Shown: positions 16,380 to 24,495 of the stretch, piece after piece
How positions within the stretch are numbered: position 1 is the first letter of the stretch
Layout: each line of letters starts with the position of its first letter
Assembly: GCA_050260415.1 (NCBI GenBank)
Contig: JBLNCE010000088.1
Span: forward strand, 9,868-73,867
DNA from: JBLNCE01 sp050260415
GTDB lineage: Bacteria > Bacillota > UBA4882 > JAAYXC01
Direction of reading: 5' to 3'
Length of the DNA stretch: 64,000 nt
Program-made: the position numbers and the translations under genes
The notes under the pieces: model-generated
Database searches by the model: none
What the model saw: the letters and a program-made list of their open reading frames with translations, nothing else
What the model was told of the DNA's origin: nothing

Positions 16380-18356
16380 ATGGTGGAGATCTCACAATAC
16401 TTAAGCGTCTTTATGGATGAATGCGCCGAACATCTTCAGACCCTTAACCAGGCCCTACTTGAGTTGGAGAACGACCCGGATAACGGGGAACTCCTCAACA
16501 CGATCTTCCGCGCCGCGCATACCTTGAAGGGCGCCTCCATGACCATGGGTTTCAACAAAATGTCCGCCCTGACAAGCGCGATGGAGGATGTACTGAGCGG
16601 CCTTCGGAACAAGGAGATCCCCATCTCATCAGAGGTCGTCAGCCTTCTTTTCGAATCATTCGACCTGCTGGATGTCTTGGCCCAAGGCATCGGCAGCGGC
16701 CGTGAAGAAGACATCGAGATCAACGGCGTCACGCAACAACTCCGCCGTTTGGCCACGGGCGAGGAGGCAACTCCGCCCACGGTCGAAAAGCGGCGTGATT
16801 TACAGCTCCGGTATACCGCCCAGGAAAAGGAAGAGATCGCCCAGGCTATCAATGATGGTGCCACACTTTGGCATGTGACCGTGACACTCAAGGCCGACTG
16901 CCTGCTCAAGGGCGCCCGGGCCTTCATGGTCCTCCGTGAGTTGGCGCGCCTGGGTGAAGTGGTAAGGAGCATCCCCGATGCCAAGGATCTCGAGGACGAG
17001 AAATTCCAGGATTCGTTCATTGTAGGGCTTATCTCCAGGGAACCGGCGGAGATTATCATCTCCACCGTCAGGCAGATCTCCGACGTGGCGGCCGCCAGCG
17101 CGGAACGGACGAATGTGGAGTCCTTACAGATCGAGCGGCGGGTTGCGGAACCCGTGGAGGTAGTCCAGCCGGAAGTTGTTGCGCGTCCGGGCGTGGAACG
17201 AGCCTCCACCGGCCAGACGGTGCGAGTTGACATACGAAAACTCGACGACCTGATGAACATCGTGGTCGAGCTCGTAATCAACCGTTCCCGGTTGGAACAG
17301 TTATGTTCAGCGGTGCAATCAAGGGAACTCGACGAGACCCTCGAACAGGTGGCCCGCTTGACTCTCGACCTCCAGAGCCGCGTACTGAAGACCCGGATGG
17401 TTCCGGTGGACAATGTGTTTCGCCGGTTCCCACGCCTGGTGCGGGACCTCAGCAAGGAAATGGGCAAGCAGGCCACCCTCGTGACGCTTGGCGGGGATAC
17501 CGAGCTGGATCGCACCGTGATCGATGAGATCGGCGATCCTCTCATGCATATACTCCGCAACTGTCTGGACCACGGTATCGAAACGCCGGCGGAACGAGTG
17601 GCGAAAGGGAAATCCGCCACCGGTACCGTTACCCTCGAGGCACGCCAGGAAGGTAACAACATCGTCATCAAGGTCTCCGATGACGGCCAGGGTATCGCGA
17701 TTGAGCGGGTGGCGGCCAAGGCACTGGAACTGAACCTCGTTACCGAAGCCGAACTGGGAGAGATGACGCCAAATCAGATCGCGGAGCTGATTTTCACCCC
17801 GGGGTTGTCCACCGCGGCCAAAGTAAGCGATGTCTCCGGTCGCGGCGTAGGCATGGATGCGGTCAGAGCAAAGATCGATTCCCTGCGCGGTACGGTAACC
17901 ATCGAAACAGTACCCGGCCAAGGGACGTCCGTTATTATCAGGCTGCCGTTGACATTGGCCATCATCCAGACGCTCATGGTGGAACTAGGCGAGGACATCT
18001 TCCTCATACCTTCCGGATACATCGACTCGACCATCAGCGTCATGAGACGAGATATCAAGAAGGTGCGCAATCAGGAGGTGACCATGGTCCGTGGGGAGGT
18101 CCTGCCCCTTGTCAGGCTGCAGGCCGTCCTCGGCGGGACCGAGGCAAGGAACAACGATCTCGAGGAACTCGACGTCGTTGTCATCCGGCAGGGAGACAGA
18201 CGGTTGGGTTGTGTGGTGGATCGTCTCTTGCGCCAGCAAGACGTGGTGCTTAAACCGCTCGGTAACCTTCTCGGTAGCGTGCGCGGTATCGCCGGCGCCA
18301 CGATCTTGGGCGATGGCCGCGTGGCGCTGATACTTGACGTCAGGTCTGTGGCATAA
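16380..18356 (+). CDS. cheA: Chemotaxis histidine kinase CheA
   Basis: A 658-residue kinase coupling chemoreceptors to CheY. Domains in order: HPt with the phospho-histidine at His47 (FRAAHTLKGASMTMGF), a P2-like CheY-binding segment around residues 140-260, the P3 dimerisation helices (DIRKLDDLMNIVVELVINRS), the P4 ATPase with N box NCLDHGIETP and G boxes SDDGQGI and GRGVGMDAV, and a CheW-like P5 domain from TLAIIQTLMVE to the end. ATG 16380 follows GGGAGGTGA. It is cotranscribed with cheY (69-bp gap) and cheW (27-bp gap). Confidence 0.95.
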   Translation: MVEISQYLSVFMDECAEHLQTLNQALLELENDPDNGELLNTIFRAAHTLKGASMTMGFNKMSALTSAMEDVLSGLRNKEIPISSEVVSLLFESFDLLDVLAQGIGSGREEDIEINGVTQQLRRLATGEEATPPTVEKRRDLQLRYTAQEKEEIAQAINDGATLWHVTVTLKADCLLKGARAFMVLRELARLGEVVRSIPDAKDLEDEKFQDSFIVGLISREPAEIIISTVRQISDVAAASAERTNVESLQIERRVAEPVEVVQPEVVARPGVERASTGQTVRVDIRKLDDLMNIVVELVINRSRLEQLCSAVQSRELDETLEQVARLTLDLQSRVLKTRMVPVDNVFRRFPRLVRDLSKEMGKQATLVTLGGDTELDRTVIDEIGDPLMHILRNCLDHGIETPAERVAKGKSATGTVTLEARQEGNNIVIKVSDDGQGIAIERVAAKALELNLVTEAELGEMTPNQIAELIFTPGLSTAAKVSDVSGRGVGMDAVRAKIDSLRGTVTIETVPGQGTSVIIRLPLTLAIIQTLMVELGEDIFLIPSGYIDSTISVMRRDIKKVRNQEVTMVRGEVLPLVRLQAVLGGTEARNNDLEELDVVVIRQGDRRLGCVVDRLLRQQDVVLKPLGNLLGSVRGIAGATILGDGRVALILDVRSVA

Positions 18357-18383
18357 ACCCTTCTTAATACGGGGGGATAAGGA

Positions 18384-18872
18384 ATGGCGATGACGGAAAA
18401 GGAACACATGGAGGAAACCATGCAATTGCTCGTCTTCAAACTCGGAGACGAGGAATACGCGGTGGATATCCTGCAAGCCCGCGGAATCGAACATCTCGAC
18501 CAGGGGATCACCCGCGTGCCGAGGGCACCAGCCTTTGTGGAGGGGGTCATCAATCTACGGGGTGAAGTCTTGCCCATTGTGGATCTGCGTAAACGTTTCG
18601 GCCTTGTCGTTAGGCCTATCGGTTACGACTCCCGCGTCATCATCGTCGAGGTCGGCGGCGATCTCTTGGGTATGATCGTGGATGCCATCGTCGAGGTGTT
18701 GCGTGTTCCTTCCTCGTCGATCGAGGCCGCGCCCGAGATCACCAAGAGCATCGATACCTATTACTTGGCCGGGGTGGCCAAGATGGGAGAACGGTTGATC
18801 GTTCTCCTGAACCTGGAACGGACCCTGTCGCCTCAGGAGGCCCAGGAACTGTCCCAGGTGAAGTTGGGGTGA
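18384..18872 (+). CDS. cheW: Chemotaxis adaptor CheW
   Basis: A 162-residue scaffold that links CheA to methyl-accepting receptors. It is a single CheW domain: LLVFKLGDEEYAVDILQAR, EGVINLRGEVLPIVDLRKRF, and YYLAGVAKMGERLIVLLNLE at the C-terminal end. The start follows GGGGGGATAAGGA. An internal ATG at residue 13 could be an alternative start, but the ribosome site favours the one given. It lies between cheA and cheC with short gaps. Confidence 0.94.
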   Translation: MAMTEKEHMEETMQLLVFKLGDEEYAVDILQARGIEHLDQGITRVPRAPAFVEGVINLRGEVLPIVDLRKRFGLVVRPIGYDSRVIIVEVGGDLLGMIVDAIVEVLRVPSSSIEAAPEITKSIDTYYLAGVAKMGERLIVLLNLERTLSPQEAQELSQVKLG

Positions 18873-18878
18873 GCCTAT

Positions 18879-19508
18879 TTGGATACATATAAGCCGTTGA
18901 GCGCCATCCAACTGGACGCGCTCTCGGAAATCGGGAATATCGGCGCCGGCCATGCCGCCACGGTTCTTTCGCAGCTCTTACGGGAGAGAATCTCCATCAC
19001 CGTGCCGCGCATCAATATCGTACCGCTCGCAAGCGCCAGCGAGATGGTTGGCGGGCCGGAGACAGTTGTGGTCGGTATCTACCTGCGTGTTTTCGGCGAT
19101 GCACCCAGCAGCATTCTTTTCATCTTTCCTCGGCAGGCGGCCATGCAACTGGTTGATATCCTCGTCGGACGAAAACCCGGTTCGACCAATCTCTTGCGCG
19201 AATACGAACAGTCAGCGTTGAAAGAAATCGGTAACATCCTGACGGGAGCCTTCTTATACGCGCTTTCGAACTTCACGGGTTTGGCAATGCTGCCTTCGGT
19301 GCCCGCGTATGCCATGGATATGGCGGGGGCAATCCTGGGCACTGTTTTACTGGAGATGGGAACGGTCTCGGACTATGCGTTGGTCATCGAGACGAGTTTC
19401 ATCACCAAAGACCAGGATTCACGGGGACATTTCTTCCTGCTGCCTGACCTAGGAACCTTGGATGTCCTCCTGAACGCCATTGGAGTAGGTTCGGGATGCC
19501 AGAGGTAA
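18879..19508 (+). CDS. cheC: CheY-P phosphatase CheC
   Basis: A 209-residue CheC/FliY/CheX-family phosphatase that dephosphorylates CheY-P and binds CheD. Both pseudosymmetric catalytic motifs are present: DALSEIGNIGAGHAATVLSQ and YEQSALKEIGNILTGAFLYA, each with the Glu and Asn used for catalysis. The start is TTG 18879, with the GGGGTGA ribosome site overlapping the end of cheW. Its 3' end overlaps cheD by 13 bp. The CheC/CheD pair is the adaptation system of Bacillus-type chemotaxis. Confidence 0.93.
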   Translation: MDTYKPLSAIQLDALSEIGNIGAGHAATVLSQLLRERISITVPRINIVPLASASEMVGGPETVVVGIYLRVFGDAPSSILFIFPRQAAMQLVDILVGRKPGSTNLLREYEQSALKEIGNILTGAFLYALSNFTGLAMLPSVPAYAMDMAGAILGTVLLEMGTVSDYALVIETSFITKDQDSRGHFFLLPDLGTLDVLLNAIGVGSGCQR

Positions 19509-19978
19509 TTCGGGTGGGAATGGGCGAGTACGCCCTGGCTCGTGCTCCTGGAGAACTGGCCACTCTGGGCCTCGGATCATGCGTAGGCGTCTGCCTCTAT
19601 GACCCCTTGCTCAAGCTTGGCGCCTTGGCGCACATCATGTTGCCCGATAGCGTGGTGGCCAAGGATACCGGCAATCCGACCAAGTTTGCGGATACGGCCA
19701 TCCCCTTTCTCCTTGGGGAGCTAGTCAAGCATGGTGCCCACCCGGGACGCTTGGTCGTGAAGATCGCCGGGGGAGCGCAGATGTTTTCCGGGTCAGCCAA
19801 CGGCCGTGAATCAGTCGGACCCAGAAACGTGGCGGCGGTCGAGAAGGCTTTATCCGCGGCCGGGTTGAGCATCTCCGCCAAGAGCGTGGGGGGTAACACA
19901 GGCAAGAGCGTTACTCTGGATTTGGAGACTGGCGAACTGCGATTGCGCACTCTGCAGGTCGAGTCACTCTCACTCTGA
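19496..19978 (+). CDS. cheD: Chemoreceptor glutamine deamidase CheD
   Basis: A 160-residue cysteine amidase that deamidates receptor glutamines and enhances CheC activity. The nucleophile cysteine and nearby residues lie in LATLGLGSCVGVCLYDP, the catalytic histidine in GALAHIMLPDS, and a conserved KIAGGAQMF block follows. ATG 19496 lies inside the end of cheC, indicating translational coupling. It precedes sigD by 15 bp. Confidence 0.94.
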   Translation: MPEVIRVGMGEYALARAPGELATLGLGSCVGVCLYDPLLKLGALAHIMLPDSVVAKDTGNPTKFADTAIPFLLGELVKHGAHPGRLVVKIAGGAQMFSGSANGRESVGPRNVAAVEKALSAAGLSISAKSVGGNTGKSVTLDLETGELRLRTLQVESLSL

Positions 19979-19993
19979 TAACATTATTGACAA

Positions 19994-20821
19994 ATGCCAA
20001 AAATACCAACCAAGATTTTGAAAGCAGAAGCGTCGGAGGATATGGAGCCTGTGGACCAAGAGCTATGGCAAGAATACCTTTCGACGAAGAGCCAGGCCGC
20101 CCGAGAGGCGTTGGTCCTGCGATTCGCCCCACTGGTCAAGTATGTCGCGGGGCGAGTGGCGATTGGTATGCCGCCCAATGTCGATTTCGATGATCTCGTT
20201 AGTTTCGGAATCTTCGGTCTAATGGACGCCCTGGATAAATTCGAGCCGGAACGCGGGATAAAATTCGAGACCTACGCCATTGCCAGGATTCGCGGGGCAA
20301 TCCTCGACGGACTGCGAAGCAATGATTGGGTACCCCGTTCGGTGCGCCAAAAAGCCCGTGAATTGGAGCGGGTATGCGCCGATCTCGAGAACCATCTCGG
20401 GCGGTCCGCGACGGACGCCGAGATCAGCCAGGCGATGAATCTAACCCTTGACCAGTTTCATGCCCTGCTCTCCGAGGTCAGTTGTACGACCTTGACCTCG
20501 CTCGACGAGATCTGGATGGTGCATAGCAACGAAGAAGAAGCGGTCCGCGTCATGGACCTGGTGCGGGACTCGGAAAGCTACGACCCGATCCGGGTGGTTG
20601 AGATCGAAGAGATCAAACAGCAGCTTGCGGAGGCGATCGCCAAGTTGCCCGAACGTGAGCGTCTGGTGGTAGCCCTTTACTATTACGAGGGCCTGACGCT
20701 GAAGGAAATCGGCGAAATACTCGATATATCCGAATCCCGTGTCTCCCAGATTCATACCAAGGCTGTCTTCAGGCTTCGCGGACGGCTCAGTCGCTGGAAA
20801 CGTTCACTGGTTGGTTATTGA
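19994..20821 (+). CDS. sigD: RNA polymerase sigma factor of the SigD/FliA/WhiG family
   Basis: A sigma-28 type factor, normally for late flagellar, chemotaxis and autolysin genes. Region 2 reads VDFDDLVSFGIFGLMDALDK with FETYAIARIRGAILDGLRSN, the sigma-28 signature; DWVPRSVRQKARELE follows; region 4 is LPERERLVVALYYYEGLTLK with ISESRVSQIHTKAVFRLR. The start is uncertain: ATG 19994 has no clear ribosome site, and ATG 20042 has GGAGGA almost abutting it. Gene order cheC-cheD-sigD copies the end of the B. subtilis fla/che operon, but swrB and the flagellar structural genes are missing. Confidence 0.92.
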   Translation: MPKIPTKILKAEASEDMEPVDQELWQEYLSTKSQAAREALVLRFAPLVKYVAGRVAIGMPPNVDFDDLVSFGIFGLMDALDKFEPERGIKFETYAIARIRGAILDGLRSNDWVPRSVRQKARELERVCADLENHLGRSATDAEISQAMNLTLDQFHALLSEVSCTTLTSLDEIWMVHSNEEEAVRVMDLVRDSESYDPIRVVEIEEIKQQLAEAIAKLPERERLVVALYYYEGLTLKEIGEILDISESRVSQIHTKAVFRLRGRLSRWKRSLVGY

Positions 20822-20874
20822 CTTACGTCTGTAAACGAGCGCTCCGGCCCGGGCGGTGGACTCCGGGCATGCAA

Positions 20875-20895
20875 GCTCCAGAAGGAGCGTTTTTT
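20875..20895 (+). terminator. Terminator after sigD
   Basis: GCTCC (20875-20879), loop AGAA, GGAGC (20884-20888), then G and six T. The stem is short but has the usual T-run, and it closes the che-sigD cluster. Confidence 0.65.
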
Positions 20896-21000
20896 GTTTC
20901 ACTTGCCATACCGTCCGCCAAATGATATCTTAGTCCTATATATAATCCCTCAATGGTACGAGGGAGCGGACGCTGGACACGATCAGGAGGTACGGTTTGA

Positions 21001-21717
21001 TTGCTGAATAAGAAAGAATGGCAGTGGCCGGTCGCTTTCGTCTGCCTCTGCTTGGGTTTTTTCTTGGCCGTGCAACTGCAGACGCAATCGGCCCTCAACC
21101 GCCCGACGCTGCCCACCCGGCGGATCGAGACGGCCATGGAGATGCTGCGCCAGATCGAACGTGAGCGCGACGCGTTGGCGGAGGAAAACAATTCTTTGCG
21201 CAAGGCAGTGGCCGGCCAGGCTTCAAGCCGGGCCAGCCTGCGCGAGCTTCTCACCGAACTGCAAAGAGCGCAAGTCCTCGCCGGTCTAACCAAGGTGAAG
21301 GGGCCGGGTGTAGTGATAACGCTGAGCGATAGCATCCGTCCGGCACGCCCGGGCGAAGATCAAGATGTCTACCTGATTCACGCCGACGATGTTCTGACGA
21401 CGGTGAACGAGCTACGGGTCAGTGGCGCCGAGGCTATAGCGGTCAACGGCCAGCGTGTCGTGGCCAGCACCGCCATTCGTTGTATAGGATCGGTTATTCT
21501 GGTGAACACAGTCAAGATTGCGCCTCCGATAGTGATCGAAGCGATCGGAAGTCAGAATGAATTGATGCAAGTGGACATGCGGGGTGGAGTACTTGATAGC
21601 CTCCGTGCCTGGGGTATCAAAGTGGAGATCGTACCCAAGGAGACGCTGAAGCTCGCTCCGTACACGGGGAGTTTGGGTGCTACCTTCGCTACGCCGGTAT
21701 TGGAAGGTGAAGGTTGA
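21001..21717 (+). CDS. DUF881 family protein, membrane-anchored with coiled coil
   Basis: A 238-residue protein with one N-terminal membrane segment (VAFVCLCLGFFLAVQLQTQ), a coiled coil at about residues 40-85 (IERERDALAEENNSLRKAV), and a DUF881 domain with GPGVVITLSDS, VNELRVSGAEAIAVNGQRV and the terminal LDSLRAWGIKVEIVPKETL. DUF881 proteins (YlxW/YlxX type) sit beside sbp and division genes in Gram-positives, as here; their role is poorly known. TTG 21001 follows CAGGAGG. A TATAAT at 20941-20946 may be its -10. The stop overlaps the sbp start by one base. Confidence 0.88.
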   Translation: MLNKKEWQWPVAFVCLCLGFFLAVQLQTQSALNRPTLPTRRIETAMEMLRQIERERDALAEENNSLRKAVAGQASSRASLRELLTELQRAQVLAGLTKVKGPGVVITLSDSIRPARPGEDQDVYLIHADDVLTTVNELRVSGAEAIAVNGQRVVASTAIRCIGSVILVNTVKIAPPIVIEAIGSQNELMQVDMRGGVLDSLRAWGIKVEIVPKETLKLAPYTGSLGATFATPVLEGEG

Positions 21718-22079
21718 TGTGGATTCCCCTTGCGGCGCTGGCGGTTGGCTTGGCCGTGGGTTTTTTATCGCGCCTGAGTATACCGGTGGCTTATGCCGAT
21801 TTTCTGGCGATTTCCCTGCTTGCCGCCCTCGATTCCGTATTTGGCGGCCTGCGCGCGGGTCTCGCGCGCACATTCGAGGCGCGCGTCTTCATCAGCGGGT
21901 TTTTCACCAACACTTTGATGGCCGCATTATTGACCTTTTTCGGCGACCGCCTCGGCGTGGATCTCATGCTTCCGGCCTCGGTCGCGTTCGGTTTCCGCAT
22001 CTTCCAAAATTTAGGGATTATTCGCAACCTACTTCTGGGTCGGGCTTCGCAGAAAGCCCAGCTACCGACCGCAAAATAG
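21717..22079 (+). CDS. sbp: Small basic protein Sbp (DUF1290)
   Basis: A 120-residue integral membrane protein with about four hydrophobic segments, starting MWIPLAALAVGLAVGF and containing the family-typical YADFLAISLLAALDSVFGG, RVFISGFFTNTLMAALLTF and FGFRIFQNLGIIRNLLL. It is found upstream of ftsA/ftsZ in many Firmicutes; function unknown. ATG 21717 is translationally coupled to the DUF881 gene (TGATG). A terminator hairpin starts within its last codons and its TAG stop falls at the loop-stem junction. Confidence 0.88.
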   Translation: MWIPLAALAVGLAVGFLSRLSIPVAYADFLAISLLAALDSVFGGLRAGLARTFEARVFISGFFTNTLMAALLTFFGDRLGVDLMLPASVAFGFRIFQNLGIIRNLLLGRASQKAQLPTAK

Positions 22080-22094
22080 CGGTCGGTTTTTTTT
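22065..22094 (+). terminator. Terminator overlapping the 3' end of sbp
   Basis: CCGACCGC (22065-22072), loop AAAATA, GCGGTCGG (22079-22086), then eight T (22087-22094). The stem is a perfect 8-bp match. The left arm is inside the sbp coding region, so ribosomes reaching the stop could compete with terminator folding. It separates the DUF881-sbp pair from ftsA. Confidence 0.9.
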
Positions 22095-22195
22095 ACCGTC
22101 AGGGAGGTTAATGGGTCCGGTTCGTTGAAGTTTTACTCCTAACCCGGTAAGCCTGTACAGGGAAGGGGAGTCAGGCCGTCGGACGCGATCTCCTG

Positions 22196-23314
22196 CTGAA
22201 AGGCATTGATGTAGGCGCGTCAAAGATTTGCGCGGTCGTGGCTTCGCCCGACGGTGAACTGCTGGGCATGGCTGTCGCGCCGACGCCGGGCTGGCCGGAA
22301 AGGCCCCCCAGCCTGACGGATATAGGGCCGGCCATCGCCGCCGCGGTCGCCGACGCTGAAGCCATGGCTGGAGCCCGGCACAGCCGCCGTGTCTGGGTCG
22401 CGCTCTCGGGCTCGGCCGCCAGGCCGAGCGCCGGTGAGACCGTGGTGAGAATCGGGCCACAGCAACGCTGCGTCACACGGTCTGATCTGGAAAAGGCGGC
22501 GGCGGCGCTGGCCGCGTCCGGGCGCCTGACCATGCACCGGATCCTGGCTTCGGCCACCCTTGACGGCGCGGAGACGCTGGAAGACCCCGTCGGCCGGATG
22601 GCCGGCCTCCTGGAAGCAAGATTGCTGCTCTTGGAATCCGACGCCAAGCGCCGGGAAGAGATGCTTCACACTCTGGCCGCGGCGGGTCTGGAAGCCCAGG
22701 GGTTTGTCGCCGGAGCCCTGGCGCTGGAAAGCGTTCTGACCCCCGCCGAAATGGAAATCGGCACGGTGGCGGTGGACCTTGGCGCGGCGCATACGTCCCT
22801 AACGGTGTATGCCCGCGGCGCTCCTCGTTACGTGTCGATCGTTCCCATTGGCGGCACGCATGTCACCAGGGATCTGGCCATAGTACTCGGATTGCCCGTA
22901 AACAAAGCCGAAGCGGAGAAGATTGAAGCGGCCGGGACCGATCTACTTGCGTCCGAGAGCGTCAGTGGGCGGGTCATCACGGCACGCTTGTGCGAGATCC
23001 TGGAGCTATGCCGGACCGAGCTGGAACGGGCCGGCTGGGCCAGGAGGATTCCCGGCGGATTTGTCCTCTCCGGGGGCGGGGCGTCGCCCATGGGATTGAT
23101 TAACCTCGCCGAAAACACATTCGGCGCGCCGGTACGTCTTGGTTTGCCCCAGCTCAGCCAGGTACAGGGTATGGTAGCCCGCCCGGGTTATGCGGTAGCC
23201 CTGGGACTTGCCGCCGCGGTCCGGCGGCACGTGAGTAAAGTGAACTTCGGATCCCTGCCAAAGGAGGTCGGCCGGTGGAGATTGAGGTCGCCACAGCGCA
23301 GTTTGCCAGCATAA
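22196..23314 (+). CDS. ftsA: Divergent FtsA, actin-like division protein (start uncertain)
   Basis: An actin-fold protein upstream of and overlapping ftsZ. Visible motifs: phosphate 1 GIDVGASKICAVVA, phosphate 2 VAVDLGAAHTSLTVYARG, and the adenosine motif GGFVLSGGGASPMGL; the segment between 1 and 2 contains a 1C-like region. At about 372 residues it is shorter than typical FtsA (about 410-440), and the usual C-terminal amphipathic helix is replaced by a basic GRWRLRSPQRSLPA tail. The reading frame opens at 22151 after a stop, and the only conventional start (GTG 22238) would cut off phosphate 1. CTG 22196 (or CTG 22193) keeps it; neither has a clear ribosome site. Confidence 0.75.
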   Translation: MKGIDVGASKICAVVASPDGELLGMAVAPTPGWPERPPSLTDIGPAIAAAVADAEAMAGARHSRRVWVALSGSAARPSAGETVVRIGPQQRCVTRSDLEKAAAALAASGRLTMHRILASATLDGAETLEDPVGRMAGLLEARLLLLESDAKRREEMLHTLAAAGLEAQGFVAGALALESVLTPAEMEIGTVAVDLGAAHTSLTVYARGAPRYVSIVPIGGTHVTRDLAIVLGLPVNKAEAEKIEAAGTDLLASESVSGRVITARLCEILELCRTELERAGWARRIPGGFVLSGGGASPMGLINLAENTFGAPVRLGLPQLSQVQGMVARPGYAVALGLAAAVRRHVSKVNFGSLPKEVGRWRLRSPQRSLPA

Positions 23315-24315
23315 AAGTGATTGGTGTCGGCGGCGGCGGCAGTAACGCCGTCAACCGCATGGTTGAGGCCGGGCTTCAGGGCGTGGAATTTATCGCCATC
23401 AACACCGACGCCCAGGCTCTACAACGCGCCAAGGTGGATGTCAGGCTGCGCATCGGAGATAATCTGACGAAAGGCCTCGGCGCCGGAGCCAATCCCGAAA
23501 TCGGCCTCAAAGCAGCCACGGAGAGTAAGGACGAGATCGTCTCCGTCCTGAAAGGCGCGGATATGGTCTTCATTACCGCCGGCATGGGGGGTGGCACCGG
23601 TACGGGGGCGGCTCCCTTTATTGCCCAGCTCGCGCGGGAACTGAACGCCCTGGCCGTGGCCGTGGTCACCAAGCCGTTCAGTTTCGAGGGGAAGATACGC
23701 GGCGCTCAGGCCGAGGAAGGTTTGGCGAGTCTTCGCGACAGCGTCGATACGCTCATCACAATCCCCAACGAACGGCTTCTTCAGGTCGTGGACCGAAATA
23801 CGCCAGTCATCGAGGCGTTTCGCATCGCCGATGACGTCTTGCGCCAGGCCGTGCAGGGCATATCCGATCTTATCACCGTGACGGGCTTAATCAACGTTGA
23901 TTTCGCGGATGTGCGCACGATCATGAGCCAGGCCGGTTCCGCCTTGATGGGCATCGGTGTCGCCCGGGGTGAAAACCGCGCGGTCGAGGCGGCCAAGGCC
24001 GCCATCAGCAGTCCGTTGTTGGAGACTTCCATCGACGGCGCCAAAGGCGTCCTCTTGAACATAACCGGCGGCAGGAATCTCGGTCTTTTTGAGGTAAACG
24101 AAGCGGCGGAGGTTGTCACGGACGCCGCGGAACCCGATGCCAACATAATCTTCGGCGCGGTAATCGACGATAATCTGGAAGAAGAGGTGCGCGTAACGGT
24201 CATTGCCACCGGTTTTGAGAATCGACGAACCAGGAGACCGAACCTGGATGATCTGGACATCAGGCCGTTCGTCGGGGAGGACCTTGAGATTCCGGCGTTC
24301 CTGCGACGCAAGTGA
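23275..24315 (+). CDS. ftsZ: Cell division GTPase FtsZ
   Basis: The tubulin homologue that forms the division ring. Motifs: IKVIGVGGGGSNAVNRM at the N-terminus, the GTP-binding tubulin signature AGMGGGTGTGAAP, the T7 loop region INVDFADVRTIMSQ with catalytic aspartate, and a C-terminal docking peptide LEIPAFLRRK. It has 346 residues with a very short linker. GTG 23275 is preceded by AAGGAGG at 7 bp and overlaps the ftsA 3' end by 40 bp. Confidence 0.97.
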   Translation: MEIEVATAQFASIKVIGVGGGGSNAVNRMVEAGLQGVEFIAINTDAQALQRAKVDVRLRIGDNLTKGLGAGANPEIGLKAATESKDEIVSVLKGADMVFITAGMGGGTGTGAAPFIAQLARELNALAVAVVTKPFSFEGKIRGAQAEEGLASLRDSVDTLITIPNERLLQVVDRNTPVIEAFRIADDVLRQAVQGISDLITVTGLINVDFADVRTIMSQAGSALMGIGVARGENRAVEAAKAAISSPLLETSIDGAKGVLLNITGGRNLGLFEVNEAAEVVTDAAEPDANIIFGAVIDDNLEEEVRVTVIATGFENRRTRRPNLDDLDIRPFVGEDLEIPAFLRRK

Positions 24316-24348
24316 TGCCTCCATCACCGCCGGCCAAAAGTTTTCTTT

Positions 24349-24383
24349 GCACTGCGGGCGCCCAACGAGGGCGCCCGCAGTGC
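24349..24383 (+). terminator. Perfect 15-bp hairpin after ftsZ, without a T-run
   Basis: GCACTGCGGGCGCCC (24349-24363), 5-nt loop AACGA, and its exact reverse complement (24369-24383). The sequence after it (TGCTCGGG) has no run of T, so it is not a standard terminator in either direction; mRNA 3'-end protection or a dispersed palindromic element are alternatives. Confidence 0.55.
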
Positions 24384-24495
24384 TGCTCGGGTCATTACGG
24401 CAAAAAGAGCCCCACTCCGGCATAATCCGGGTTAGCAGCCATCAGAGGACCCGGCGGGCGGAATCGATATAATTCCCAAGAAGCGAGGGTGCAAG

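Noticed and set aside
16436..17719. A 427-codon minus-strand frame opposite cheA.
   Set aside because: It is a serine/arginine-rich shadow of the cheA codons with no ribosome site or motif.
22111..22128. ATG 22111 behind AGGGAGG as the ftsA start.
   Set aside because: It stops after five codons, and a stop at 22148 also closes the ftsA frame, so it cannot join without a sequence change.
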